Positions 13,011-20,368 of a stretch of 43,463 nucleotides of DNA are shown here, piece after piece. Numbering within the stretch: position 1 is the stretch's first letter; every line of letters begins with the position of its first letter. The notes beneath the pieces were generated by a model. The model saw only the letters and a list, made by a program, of their open reading frames with translations, did not search any database and had not been told where the DNA came from. Both the position numbers and the translations under genes were made by a program. Origin of the DNA: a virus; IMG/VR virus record IMGVR_UViG_3300036861_000403, positions 1 through 43,463 of that record. One strand, given 5' to 3'.

Positions 13011-13417
13011 CCATCGACCCCGGCACTGTGACCGGCTTTGCCTCGTTCCGCGAACGCGTGCTCGTGTCGGCAGGCTTCGGGCCGTTCGAGGTAATCTCCT
13101 TGCCCCTGGCGCCGCGCGTCGTCTTGGAAGTGCCGCGCGTCTACCCCGTGAGCAAGGGCGATCCCAACGACTTGATCACGCTGGCGATGATCGCCGGCGA
13201 GATCCGACACCGCTACCGCGTGCAAGGGATCGAGGTACGTGAAGTTTGGCCCAGGACTTGGAAAGGCAACGTGCCCAAAGACGTGCACCACAAGCGCGTG
13301 CTGAAGTGCCTCAGCGCGGCCGAGCTCGTGGTTATCCCCAAGCGCCCGCGCGGAGGAGACGATCACAACTGCCTGGACGCGATCGGCCTAGGCCTCTGGG
13401 CCCTGGAGAGGATGTGA
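12998..13417 (+). CDS. RuvC-like Holliday junction resolvase / RNase H-fold nuclease
   Basis: A 139-residue protein. VAIDPGT at the N-terminus (D7), VVLEVP (E44) and DDHNCLDAIGLGLW near the end give the acidic set of RuvC-like nucleases. Phage members of this family cut branched DNA before packaging or act in recombination. The TTG start at 12998 overlaps the polymerase gene by 13 bases, and no better start is in frame before VAIDPG. Its stop overlaps the next gene as TGATG. Confidence 0.8.
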   Translation: MGLVAIDPGTVTGFASFRERVLVSAGFGPFEVISLPLAPRVVLEVPRVYPVSKGDPNDLITLAMIAGEIRHRYRVQGIEVREVWPRTWKGNVPKDVHHKRVLKCLSAAELVVIPKRPRGGDDHNCLDAIGLGLWALERM

Positions 13418-13977
13418 TGATCACAGCCATGCAGTTGAAAGCGGCCGTTGCAGCGCACCAAGCCGGCCAGGATATCGAGATCGATGTCGGCGGCTGTATC
13501 GGGTTGAAACTCCGAATTCGTCCTTCTGGCGTCGCTAGCTGGACGCTGCGCTACCGGCTGCCGGGCGGACATAAGCGCAAAACTCTAGGCAGGTATCCAC
13601 AGATAGGATTAGCTGTCGCAAGAGATATGGCACGTAAAACACTTACGGAGGCGAAAAAACCACTATTCGCATTAGGCCCTAACAGGTTGTCTGAAATACC
13701 TAAAAGACTGTGGCCTAGATGCACTGGAATTTATTTTACATCTTGTGGTGATTATATCAAGATTGGATTTGCGAGTAACATCGCTGCCAGATTGCGTCAG
13801 CTCTCGACAGCTGCGCCCACTCCTCTACGATTGCTTGCACATATGCCCGGTAGCATTGAACTAGAGCAAAGAATACATGCTCGTTTCGTGGATGCACGCG
13901 TGCATCGTGAATGGTTTAGACCTGCCTTTCCACTTCTTGCTTTCATTGAAGAATTGCAACAACCACAAGAAGAATAA
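13417..13977 (+). CDS. Fusion of integrase arm-binding domain and GIY-YIG/T5orf172-type nuclease
   Basis: A 186-residue chimera. Residues 18-82 match the N-terminal arm-type DNA-binding domain of P4-like tyrosine integrases (DUF4102): GLKLRIRPSG, SWTLRYRL and KTLGRYPQIGLAVARD. The tyrosine recombinase catalytic domain is absent. Residues 100-180 match the T5orf172/Mug113 branch of the GIY-YIG superfamily: GIYF (104-107), YIKIG (113-117), R125, LEQRIHARF and REWF. Base composition changes from GC-rich to AT-rich near 13580, at the domain junction. The likely role is a homing-type or mobile nuclease targeted by a borrowed DNA-binding domain. ATG at 13417 overlaps the resolvase stop. Confidence 0.82.
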   Translation: MITAMQLKAAVAAHQAGQDIEIDVGGCIGLKLRIRPSGVASWTLRYRLPGGHKRKTLGRYPQIGLAVARDMARKTLTEAKKPLFALGPNRLSEIPKRLWPRCTGIYFTSCGDYIKIGFASNIAARLRQLSTAAPTPLRLLAHMPGSIELEQRIHARFVDARVHREWFRPAFPLLAFIEELQQPQEE

Positions 13978-14162
13978 TGCCCAACCCCAAAGCCCAACTG
14001 GCCAAGGACAAGAACCACCTCGAGGTACGCGACGGCACGCACACGCGCACGATCATCGTCGTGGAGTTGTCCCTACCCGAGGCCGAAGCGCTGGCGCTCC
14101 GCGCGCGGGCGGCGGGAGTGTCGGTGCAGGAATTTATCAAGGAAATTCTCAGAAAATCATGA
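13977..14162 (+). CDS. Small hypothetical protein, possible ribbon-helix-helix fold
   Basis: A 61-residue protein. A TRTIIVVELSLPEAEALALRAR segment, then GVSVQEFIKEILRK, gives strand-helix-helix, as in small ribbon-helix-helix regulators. It overlaps the fusion nuclease stop (TAATG) and the next start (ATGA). A DNA-binding role is inferred from fold only. Confidence 0.6.
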   Translation: MPNPKAQLAKDKNHLEVRDGTHTRTIIVVELSLPEAEALALRARAAGVSVQEFIKEILRKS

Positions 14163-14716
14163 ACCTCGAACCCTACCGCAAAGCCGCCGGTGACCTCACC
14201 CCCTCCCCTGACGTCCAGCTGCTCGTGAGCTGGCACGTTAACGACGCCGAGTCCGAGCGCCTGGCCGTCGAGGCGCTTCGTTGGGTGAAAGCCAAGGCCA
14301 AGGAGCTCGACACCCGGCGCAAGACCGTGACCGGCCCGCTGCGCGCCGCCGCCAAGGAAGTCGACGGCTGGTTTAAGCCGGCGTTGGAGGCGTTGAAAGC
14401 GGCTGAGGAGCGCTTGAAAGACGAGCTCGTGCGCTTCCACTTTCGGAAGCCTGAAGCCAACGCCGCTGCAATACTCGAGGCGCAAGCGGCCGCGACGCCC
14501 GTCGAGGCGCACGCTGCGCTCTCACGCGTGGCCGAGGAGTCGATGCCCGCGGGCACGCACACGCGCCGGACGAAGCGGTGGGAGGTGGTGGACTTCGATT
14601 TGCTCCCGCGCGACTACCTCGTACCCGACGAGATCGCGATCCGCAATGCCGTGAACAAGGGCATCGAGGTCCCGGGCGTGCGGGTGTGGACAGAGGAAAG
14701 CGTGGTGGTGCGATGA
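14159..14716 (+). CDS. Conserved phage coiled-coil protein, replication region
   Basis: A 185-residue protein. Residues 35-100 form a long charged helix (LDTRRKTVTGPLRAAAKEVDGW...), and the C-terminus is a small beta/alpha unit (VDFDLLPRDYLVPDEIAIRNAVNKG then VPGVRVWTEESVVVR). Proteins with this end are common beside phage recombination and replication genes, where they are annotated as hypothetical. An accessory role in recombination is inferred from context. Confidence 0.7.
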   Translation: MNLEPYRKAAGDLTPSPDVQLLVSWHVNDAESERLAVEALRWVKAKAKELDTRRKTVTGPLRAAAKEVDGWFKPALEALKAAEERLKDELVRFHFRKPEANAAAILEAQAAATPVEAHAALSRVAEESMPAGTHTRRTKRWEVVDFDLLPRDYLVPDEIAIRNAVNKGIEVPGVRVWTEESVVVR

Positions 14717-14952
14717 CCGATCTCCACGAAGTGTTCTACACACCTTCGCCGTGGGAACTCTTGGAACAAGAACTCAACCGGCGCAACATTAGGCGCGGCA
14801 CGTCGCGCAAGTACCACCACCCCGCCGCACACAAGCGCGCTGCCTACGCACGCCTGCCACGGTGTTGGGGTCGCACGCGCTCGGGCGCGCGGTGTCGGTT
14901 GGCGTGCGTCGTTGGATACGCGCGTTGCGGTGCGCATCTGGAGCGGCCATGA
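14713..14952 (+). CDS. Small zinc-binding hypothetical protein
   Basis: A 79-residue basic protein. The C-terminal part has CWGRTRSGARC...RCGAH, a pattern of Cys and His seen in small phage zinc-binding proteins of the GRTRxGxxC type. The N-terminal half is helical with RRNIRRGTSRKYHH. It overlaps both neighbours by ATGA. DNA or RNA binding is likely but unproven. Confidence 0.6.
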   Translation: MTDLHEVFYTPSPWELLEQELNRRNIRRGTSRKYHHPAAHKRAAYARLPRCWGRTRSGARCRLACVVGYARCGAHLERP

Positions 14953-15356
14953 AGCCCGCAAAGCCCGACGCCGAGCTGATTCCGTGGGACGAGATTCCCG
15001 ATCCGCCAGAGCCCACCCCCGCAATCATCGTGGCGGCGAGCGACGGAGCTGAGCGCATTGCCGCCGAGCGCCAACGTCAGGTCGAGAAGGAAGGCTGGAC
15101 AGCTGAGCACGACGCTGACGAACACGCCCAGGGCGATCTCGCATGGGCGGCCGTTTGCTATGCGGCGCCCGAGCCGATCTATCGTCGGTTTGGTTCTGGA
15201 GAACGAATCAATTTCGAAGACCCCTGGCCGTGTGACTGGGAAGACAAGCGCCCACGTAGACAGCCTACGCGCAAGCAGCGAATCCGCATGCTCGAGAAGG
15301 CCGGTGCTCTTGTCGCTGCCGAGATCGATCGGCTGCTTGGCGAGGAGACACCATGA
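14949..15356 (+). CDS. dATP/dGTP diphosphohydrolase N-terminal-domain-like protein
   Basis: A 135-residue protein. The core ERIAAERQRQVEKEGWTAEHD, a GDLAWAAVCYA helix and a final LEKAGALVAAEIDRL helix match a small all-helical phage family named dATP/dGTP diphosphohydrolase N-terminal (PF18909, from memory). The proposed activity is hydrolysis of purine dNTPs, adjusting nucleotide pools. The N-terminal 35 residues, MKPAKPDAE and PTPAIIVAAS, are shared with the next gene and encoded by partly identical DNA. Confidence 0.6.
   Translation: MKPAKPDAELIPWDEIPDPPEPTPAIIVAASDGAERIAAERQRQVEKEGWTAEHDADEHAQGDLAWAAVCYAAPEPIYRRFGSGERINFEDPWPCDWEDKRPRRQPTRKQRIRMLEKAGALVAAEIDRLLGEETP
15010..15043. repeat. 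34-bp direct repeat, copy 1
   Basis: Identical to 15651-15684 and encoding PTPAIIVAAS in the same frame in both genes. It marks recent recombination or segment copying between the two neighbours. Confidence 0.9.
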
Positions 15357-15982
15357 AGCCCAGAAAGCCCGACGCTGAGTCTCGTGCGGTTAGTACGAAA
15401 TTTCGCAAGCGCCCCGTCACAATCGACGCCACGCAGTGGTGGCCAGGACTGGCCGTCGATGGCGTGTGCACAAAGCCAGATGTAAACACTTGCTTTGGGC
15501 AGCGAGACCCGAACGACGTAGCGCCGCATGTGCATACGTTGGAGGGATTCCACCTCGTTAGTCCCGGCGATTGGATCATCACCGGTGTGCAAGGGGAAAG
15601 GTATCCGTGCAAGCCTGATATTTTCGATGCCACGTACGAAACCGCCGCGAAGCCCACCCCCGCAATCATCGTGGCGGCGAGCGAGAGCGACGCGGAGGTG
15701 TTGCGCCAGGCACAGGAGCATCGGCGTAGGTGGCATCTGAATCCAATTCGACCAGTGGACAATGCACTCATTCGCGCCCGCATCGTCGGAGGCTCGACTC
15801 ACGTGTGTCTGCCGCGCGCGGTTATATTCGAAGCGATAGAAGCGAGGCGAGCTGCAGTCAGCTCCGCACGTCGTCACTACGACAAGGGCACATGGCAGGA
15901 TGGCTGGGCCGACGGCGTAGCCGCCGTTGTCGACGAACTTCGCGCCCTGCTCGCCAAGCACGACGGAGAGGTGAAGCCGTGA
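15353..15982 (+). CDS. Phage protein with PGDWII module, chimeric
   Basis: A 209-residue protein of three parts. Residues 15-95 form a common phage module: KFRKRPVTIDATQWW near the start, then GFHLVSPGDWIITGVQGERYPCKPDIFDATYE. Its biochemical role is unknown. Residues 98-110 repeat the PTPAIIVAAS linker of the upstream gene. The last 100 residues are helical, with RRHYDKGTWQDGWADG and AVVDELRALL. The first residues, MKPRKPDAE, also copy the upstream gene. It therefore looks assembled from segments. It overlaps both neighbours. Confidence 0.65.
   Translation: MKPRKPDAESRAVSTKFRKRPVTIDATQWWPGLAVDGVCTKPDVNTCFGQRDPNDVAPHVHTLEGFHLVSPGDWIITGVQGERYPCKPDIFDATYETAAKPTPAIIVAASESDAEVLRQAQEHRRRWHLNPIRPVDNALIRARIVGGSTHVCLPRAVIFEAIEARRAAVSSARRHYDKGTWQDGWADGVAAVVDELRALLAKHDGEVKP
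15651..15684. repeat. 34-bp direct repeat, copy 2
   Basis: Identical to 15010-15043. It falls in the linker between the PGDWII module and the helical C-terminal part of the gene at 15353-15982. Confidence 0.9.
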
Positions 15983-16242
15983 CCATCCCAAGCAAAGAAG
16001 AGCGGGCGAAAACGCGCTCAATGTTTCACAGCGATGTGTGGGTAGTGCATCAGTTACTCGACGCCATCGACGAGCTAGAAGCGGAGCGCGACGAGGCCCG
16101 GGCCCAGCTCGCCACGCTGCGGGAGGCGGCGCAAGCGCTGGTGGAAACGTATAACGCTCGTGGTCGCACCGAGGACGAGCTGTTTGAACCTGAGTGGTGG
16201 GCACCATTGCTCGCCGCGCTCGAGAAGGTGGGGGGCAAGTGA
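15979..16242 (+). CDS. Small coiled-coil hypothetical protein, last rightward gene
   Basis: An 87-residue helical protein with a coiled-coil-like centre (DAIDELEAERDEARAQLATLREAAQAL) and an acidic WW-containing end. The GTG start at 15979 overlaps the previous stop as GTGA and has a GGAGAGG ribosome site upstream. It closes the rightward unit. Its stop lies 7 bases from the stop of the convergent endolysin gene, with no hairpin terminator visible between them. Confidence 0.65.
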   Translation: MTIPSKEERAKTRSMFHSDVWVVHQLLDAIDELEAERDEARAQLATLREAAQALVETYNARGRTEDELFEPEWWAPLLAALEKVGGK

Positions 16243-16249
16243 CCTAGAT

Positions 16250-17569
16250 TCAGAGCAACGTTAGGTTCATCCCGATCCCGTCGATGTACGCGTCCCAAGG
16301 AAAGTTCGCGCCAGGATCCTGGTGAGTCGTAGTACCCGGAAACGCCCGCGTGACGTCGCTGTGGCCGTAGATCCCCGGCAAACCTTCTCGCAAGTCCAAC
16401 CACGATCCCTTGCGCACTGGAATCTCCCACCGCTTGCACCAGTGCGCGATGAACAGCGTCGCGAGGTCGCGTTGCGCCAAAGAGTAAGCGTCTGCCCACT
16501 CTACTGCGCTCTGCCGCGCGCGGCCGGTGAGCTCCAGGTGCAGTCCTCTTTCGTGCGCCGGGGATTGGCCGACAGCCCACGCGCGATCCTCGTCCTGTAC
16601 GCTCCGCGCGATCGAGTTATTGTCGATCGCGACGTGCCACGACGCGTTGATGTCGCCGCGCGCCCAAGCTTGCAAGTCCTCTGCTGCGGTCCCGGTCTCG
16701 GCACATTCCCCGGTATGAAGAAACACCTTGTCCGGCGGTCCGAACGGCCGGCCCGGCTGGTAGTCGTGGGCCTGGCGGAACGTGATCAACGGCAGCGCCG
16801 TGCCCAGAGACACCATCTCGTCCGTGTCGTGGGGCACGATCGGAGGTGGTGGGATCGCTGGGATCGGTGTTCGCGCGTCGCCGCGCTCCAGGCCTCGATC
16901 TTTCAGCCAAGCCACCGTTGCGCGCTCGGTCATAGGCCCGTGCTTGCCGTCGATTGGGCCGGGTGAATAGCCTTGATCCCTAAGGTATTGCTGCCACGTT
17001 GCCACCCCGAACGAGTGATCGCCGGGCGACGTGATCGCCGGTGGCGTTTCACGTGTCGGCGTCTCGTGCGGGCTCAAGTCACGCTCCAGCATCGTCGTCG
17101 TCCCGTCGTCGAAGTGGTCGCGGTTGTGCGCCACGGCGTCGGGTTGCCACCACGTATTGCGCGCGGTCGACCACCAGCCCATCAAGCGACTCCGCCCCTC
17201 AGGCGCGCCGTCGATCCAGTGCTTGCCACAGTTCGCCACCAGCGACTGCCCGTCCCACCCTCGCGCTTTGAGTTGACGCCACATATCTTGGTCGTGCGCG
17301 CGGTAGTGCTCTATGTCTGTTTCTGCGGTTGGCGTTCCAAGGAACGGCACGAGCTCCAACGCCTGTGCGTGCAAGGCTCGAACAGTGTCCGCCGACACGA
17401 GGCGCGCGCCGTACCGGACGGCCACCTGCAACGCATCGGCGTAGGACAAGCGTGCGAACAAGTCCGTCTGCTCCGAATCCAGAAGGGGGAGGCACGTCAC
17501 TTCGACACGTCCGATCGGCGCCCAGCCGCTCATGTGGACGACTGCGTCAGCGGGCTTGGTTCGATACAT
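16250..17569 (-). CDS. Endolysin: N-acetylmuramoyl-L-alanine amidase with peptidoglycan-binding domain
   Basis: A 439-residue modular lysin. The N-terminal 170 residues form a domain I do not recognise (ADALQVAVRYGARLV, then GKHWIDG and WWSTARNTWWQ). Residues 187-228 are a peptidoglycan-binding type 1 repeat (WQQYLRDQGYSPGPIDGKHG). Residues 262-435 are an amidase type 2 domain with VFLHTGE (a zinc-ligand His), GHSDV and HQDPGANFPW. The predicted action is cutting the amide bond between N-acetylmuramic acid and L-alanine of the host wall at lysis. It is the last gene of the late unit, next to a second wall-active gene, a lipoprotein and a holin. Confidence 0.85.
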   Translation of the reverse strand: MYRTKPADAVVHMSGWAPIGRVEVTCLPLLDSEQTDLFARLSYADALQVAVRYGARLVSADTVRALHAQALELVPFLGTPTAETDIEHYRAHDQDMWRQLKARGWDGQSLVANCGKHWIDGAPEGRSRLMGWWSTARNTWWQPDAVAHNRDHFDDGTTTMLERDLSPHETPTRETPPAITSPGDHSFGVATWQQYLRDQGYSPGPIDGKHGPMTERATVAWLKDRGLERGDARTPIPAIPPPPIVPHDTDEMVSLGTALPLITFRQAHDYQPGRPFGPPDKVFLHTGECAETGTAAEDLQAWARGDINASWHVAIDNNSIARSVQDEDRAWAVGQSPAHERGLHLELTGRARQSAVEWADAYSLAQRDLATLFIAHWCKRWEIPVRKGSWLDLREGLPGIYGHSDVTRAFPGTTTHQDPGANFPWDAYIDGIGMNLTLL

Positions 17570-18167
17570 GGCCTGCCTTCGTTGAGCGGAAAACGGTGAG
17601 AGCCTTGGCGAATCCTCGCAGCCTGGCGTTCACGCGACGGTCGTTCGACACCAACGTCGGGAGGCCTCCGTAGACATTGATAGTGCAGCGATCACGGTCG
17701 CGCGCCCCGACGAACGTACAGTACGACCGCGCGCGCATGAGATCGCCACCTGCCGTGGCCGCGGCGCGACGCATCGACAGCAGGTCGAGGCCGACGAGGT
17801 CGCGCCCGAACCACCCGCGCGACGTCGTGCCGGCACCCAAGAGTCTTTGAAACACCCCCCACGACATACCCTTGTCGCCGCGAGCGTGCTTGCCTTGGCC
17901 GGTTTGAACGTCGCGCCGGCCGCCGCTTTCACCGTGCCACACGGCCGCCATGAGCGCCGCGAGCACGCGTTGCCCGCCTGAGACTTCGGCAATCGCCTGC
18001 GCAACCGTACGCCGGCGGTCGTGGCATTCCGCCTGCGTTTCCGGCCGGCAGCCGTTGGTGTGGATCGAGTCGCACACCACACCCGCACGTTCGGGCACGG
18101 CGTTATACACGCTCGGCGCGCACGGCTGCAGCGCCAGCAAGGCGGCTAGGACGGCGTCGGGGGTCAC
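17547..18167 (-). CDS. Putative lytic transglycosylase-like wall hydrolase
   Basis: A 206-residue protein. It has VLAALMAAVWHGESGG, in which the Glu would be catalytic as in soluble lytic transglycosylases, then DKGMSWGVFQRL and further helices with a YCTFVGARDRDRC Cys pair. This resembles the lysozyme-like fold with E-S and G-x-x-Q signatures. An apparent signal-like hydrophobic start (VLAALLALQPC) could direct export. It overlaps the endolysin gene by 23 bases. It could be a virion-associated or secondary lysin. The assignment is moderate. Confidence 0.55.
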   Translation of the reverse strand: MTPDAVLAALLALQPCAPSVYNAVPERAGVVCDSIHTNGCRPETQAECHDRRRTVAQAIAEVSGGQRVLAALMAAVWHGESGGRRDVQTGQGKHARGDKGMSWGVFQRLLGAGTTSRGWFGRDLVGLDLLSMRRAAATAGGDLMRARSYCTFVGARDRDRCTINVYGGLPTLVSNDRRVNARLRGFAKALTVFRSTKAGHVSNQAR

Positions 18168-18601
18168 AACACTTGATCCGCTGGCGGCAACACGAACGGC
18201 TCAGGCTTGGGTTCGTTCGTCTCGGCCCCGCCCATTGGCGGTCTAGCAGCCGTGATGCCGAGGTCGTCCAGCAACGCTTTGAGCGCGGCGTACGCGTCGC
18301 GGGCAGCGCTGCGCGCGAGTTCCACGTTGCCGTCGTCAACGCTCTTGGCGGTCTTGATGGCGGCGTCCAGCGCGGCGCGCGCGAGACGAGCCTTACGTAG
18401 AGCGTCGAATACCGCGCGCTCGGTTTCCTGGTTGGGGTGCCGGGCGAGGTAGGCTGCCGCGCCGTCCTCCGCCACGTCGGTCACGGCACCGAGGTACTGA
18501 CTGCCCTGCGAGAGCGCTTGCAGGATCCCCGGCAGCGCGGCGCAGCCCATCCCTGCGTAGATCAGGATCGCTGTAAACACGATTGCGACGAGGTACCTCA
18601 T
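18164..18601 (-). CDS. Lysis-cassette lipoprotein, outer-spanin candidate
   Basis: A 145-residue protein with a hydrophobic N-terminus and a lipobox-like AGMGC (Cys20). A long Ala-rich helical region follows (about residues 45-115), with a Pro-rich tail. It sits between the holin and wall hydrolase genes, overlapping both by ATGA/GTGA. A lipoprotein in this place fits an outer spanin, although it is longer than most and helical rather than Pro-rich throughout. The membrane-anchored coiled-coil protein at 20051-20368 could be its inner partner. Confidence 0.6.
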   Translation of the reverse strand: MRYLVAIVFTAILIYAGMGCAALPGILQALSQGSQYLGAVTDVAEDGAAAYLARHPNQETERAVFDALRKARLARAALDAAIKTAKSVDDGNVELARSAARDAYAALKALLDDLGITAARPPMGGAETNEPKPEPFVLPPADQVL

Positions 18602-18855
18602 GACGGTTTCGAACCGAGACCCAGCGTGGTCTTGCCGAAGTCGTAGGCAGCCATAGCGACAGTCGCAGCTACGACACCAGCCGTAACCGCATCGACCCAA
18701 CCCTTTCCCAACGCAAGGTTGTCCACAACCGCCGACACCGCGCCGAGGAGAACAGCGACGATCGGCAGGTAGCGGGTTGGAAACCACCGGCGAGAGAGTT
18801 GAGTGAGCAGAGCAATAACAGCAGCGGCGAGCGCGACGAATGCAGGTTGGCCCAT
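18598..18855 (-). CDS. Holin candidate (three predicted membrane helices)
   Basis: An 85-residue protein. It has hydrophobic segments at about 5-18, 27-45 and 52-72, a basic loop (SRRWFPTRY) and a short polar C-terminus. Size, topology and position beside the endolysin support a holin that opens the inner membrane at lysis. No exact family is recognised. It overlaps the neighbouring genes as TGATG and ATGA. Confidence 0.7.
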   Translation of the reverse strand: MGQPAFVALAAAVIALLTQLSRRWFPTRYLPIVAVLLGAVSAVVDNLALGKGWVDAVTAGVVAATVAMAAYDFGKTTLGLGSKPS

Positions 18856-19460
18856 CAGTCCACTTTACCACGCTGTTTCCAGAGTTTCTCACCTGTTTTT
18901 TCGAGCTGCTTCCAGCGCTGTCCGAGTACGGTGCGCTCACCGCGCATGGCCTCGGGACTACGCCCGTCCCACGAGGTGGAGCGGGCTGCAATGCGTTCGA
19001 TCTCGTCGGCCACCGCACGGCACTCAAGAGCGCGCTTGATGTCGAGCATGCGCCGCCCTTGTGATGTCTTGGAATCGGCAGCGTTCGCATCGAGCTCCTG
19101 TGCGTACTGCTCCAATCGGATTATGAGATCGGCCGCCCGGCCGCGAAGTGTGCCCGCCTCGACCGGCGTGTCGTCCGTGATCTCAGCCTCACGCTCTTGC
19201 AGGCTCGTCAACGCGCGTTGGCTGTCGTAGTCGTACTGCAAGATCTGCGCACGAACGTTCTCCAACCGCACCGGCGGAATACTCCCGGGCGCGCGGAGTT
19301 CGATCGCCATGTCTTCCAACACCGGAGCGTGCTGCAGTTGTCGACGCAGGAACGGCGCGGGGTCGCCGTGTAGGAGCGCCAGCGCGCGGCGCCGATTGAC
19401 GATGTCGCGGTACCGCAACGCCACACGCTCCGCCAGCGTCGCCAACTCCAACCGGTCCAC
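18855..19460 (-). CDS. Hypothetical helical protein next to the receiver protein
   Basis: A 201-residue, nearly all-helical and highly charged protein with long coiled-coil-like stretches (for example SQRALTSLQEREAEI and IRLEQYAQELDAN). Its C-terminal third is rich in Arg/Lys. No family is recognised. The start is GTG at 19460, with only a weak ribosome site, 4 bases after the receiver gene stop. That close linkage suggests it could be a partner or output of the receiver protein. Confidence 0.65.
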   Translation of the reverse strand: MDRLELATLAERVALRYRDIVNRRRALALLHGDPAPFLRRQLQHAPVLEDMAIELRAPGSIPPVRLENVRAQILQYDYDSQRALTSLQEREAEITDDTPVEAGTLRGRAADLIIRLEQYAQELDANAADSKTSQGRRMLDIKRALECRAVADEIERIAARSTSWDGRSPEAMRGERTVLGQRWKQLEKTGEKLWKQRGKVD

Positions 19461-19464
19461 TCGG

Positions 19465-20058
19465 CTACTCTAGCGCGAGCAGGTCGCGCATGAGTTCTAG
19501 GAGTTCGGCGTTCGTGAAGCTGCCCTTTTGCAGGTAGCGACTCGCGCCACACGCCTGGGTGGCCGCGCCGGTCGTGTCCTCGTCGTCTAAGACGCCTGAG
19601 ATCAGGATCGCCGGCGTTGAGCCGTGGACGCCGTTCTGGTCACGCATCCAGCGAATGACGTCCGCCCCCGAGCCTTCACCCAGCAGGCGATGATCGCACA
19701 CAACGATGTCGTACACGTTGCGCGCGAGACGGAGCAGCGCTTCCTTGTACGATCGCGCTGTGTCGACGCGCGAGAATGCCGAGAGAAATACGCGTTTCCA
19801 GGCGCGCTGCAAGTTTTCGTCGTCCTCCACTAGGAGTACAACGACGGCTTGCGCCATCTGTCGTGCTTGCATCGCCTTGCACGTGCGAATGGCAGCTGCA
19901 ACGGCTTCCTTGAGTTCACGGTCGGCACGTTCGAGAGGTTCGCTGGCGATCTCAATGCGCGTGGTTGTATCTGGGTCGATCGAAACTGGTGGTTCGGAGA
20001 TCGGCCGCTCGCTCGACACGCCTCGCAAGGTCTTGTCGGCCCCGCGCGCCTTAGTCAT
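19465..20058 (-). CDS. Phage-encoded response-regulator receiver (CheY-like) protein
   Basis: A 197-residue protein. The C-terminal 125 residues form a complete receiver domain: VLLVEDDE (acids D79, D80), DIVVCDHRL (phospho-acceptor D122), ILISG (S154) and YLQKGSF (K178). All five key positions are kept, so it could accept phosphate from a host histidine kinase. The N-terminal 70 residues are polar then helical (LERADRELKEAVAAAI) and may mediate dimerisation or binding. No DNA-binding output domain is present. The gene lies in the late operon between the lysis and portal genes. ATG at 20058 overlaps the previous gene by 8 bases. A 13-residue longer form from 20097 is less likely. Confidence 0.85.
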   Translation of the reverse strand: MTKARGADKTLRGVSSERPISEPPVSIDPDTTTRIEIASEPLERADRELKEAVAAAIRTCKAMQARQMAQAVVVLLVEDDENLQRAWKRVFLSAFSRVDTARSYKEALLRLARNVYDIVVCDHRLLGEGSGADVIRWMRDQNGVHGSTPAILISGVLDDEDTTGAATQACGASRYLQKGSFTNAELLELMRDLLALE

Positions 20059-20368
20059 TGCCTGAGTCCCTACGACCGTACGTCGCGTTCCACTCACGAA
20101 CGAGGCGAGCGATCTCGTTCAACGCACCCACCGATTTCTCCAACACCTTCGTGGCCATGTGCAGGCGCTTGGAATGAAGCTCTGTAATCTCGGCTTGCTG
20201 GTCCGCTGCGTGCTCGCGCCAGCGCTTGTCAACATCATCCAACTGCTTGCGCGCGGCATCGAGGTCGCTGATCAACCGGCCGCGGTCGAGCTTCCACAGT
20301 GCAGCAATCACCCCAGCCAACACCGTGACGAGCGTGGTGGCGATGGCTAGAACGATCTCGACGGTCAC
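20051..20368 (-). CDS. Membrane-anchored coiled-coil protein, inner-spanin candidate
   Basis: A 105-residue protein with one N-terminal membrane helix (about residues 3-25) and a long charged coiled coil (30-85). This topology, N-in with a periplasmic coiled coil, fits an inner spanin (Rz-like), which would pair with the lipoprotein at 18164-18601. A late structural helper is an alternative. The GTG start at 20368 overlaps the portal stop as GTGA. Confidence 0.6.
   Translation of the reverse strand: MTVEIVLAIATTLVTVLAGVIAALWKLDRGRLISDLDAARKQLDDVDKRWREHAADQQAEITELHSKRLHMATKVLEKSVGALNEIARLVREWNATYGRRDSGND

Noticed and set aside
13417-13670. Tyrosine integrase indicating a temperate phage
   Set aside because: Only the arm-binding domain is present, with no catalytic R-H-R-Y domain, no repressor module beside it and no recognised attachment site.
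14949-15356. 2-aminoadenine (Z-genome) pathway
   Set aside because: A dATP/dGTP diphosphohydrolase-like domain alone is not sufficient, and I see no PurZ-like synthetase. The family A polymerase cannot be assigned to the DpoZ type by eye.
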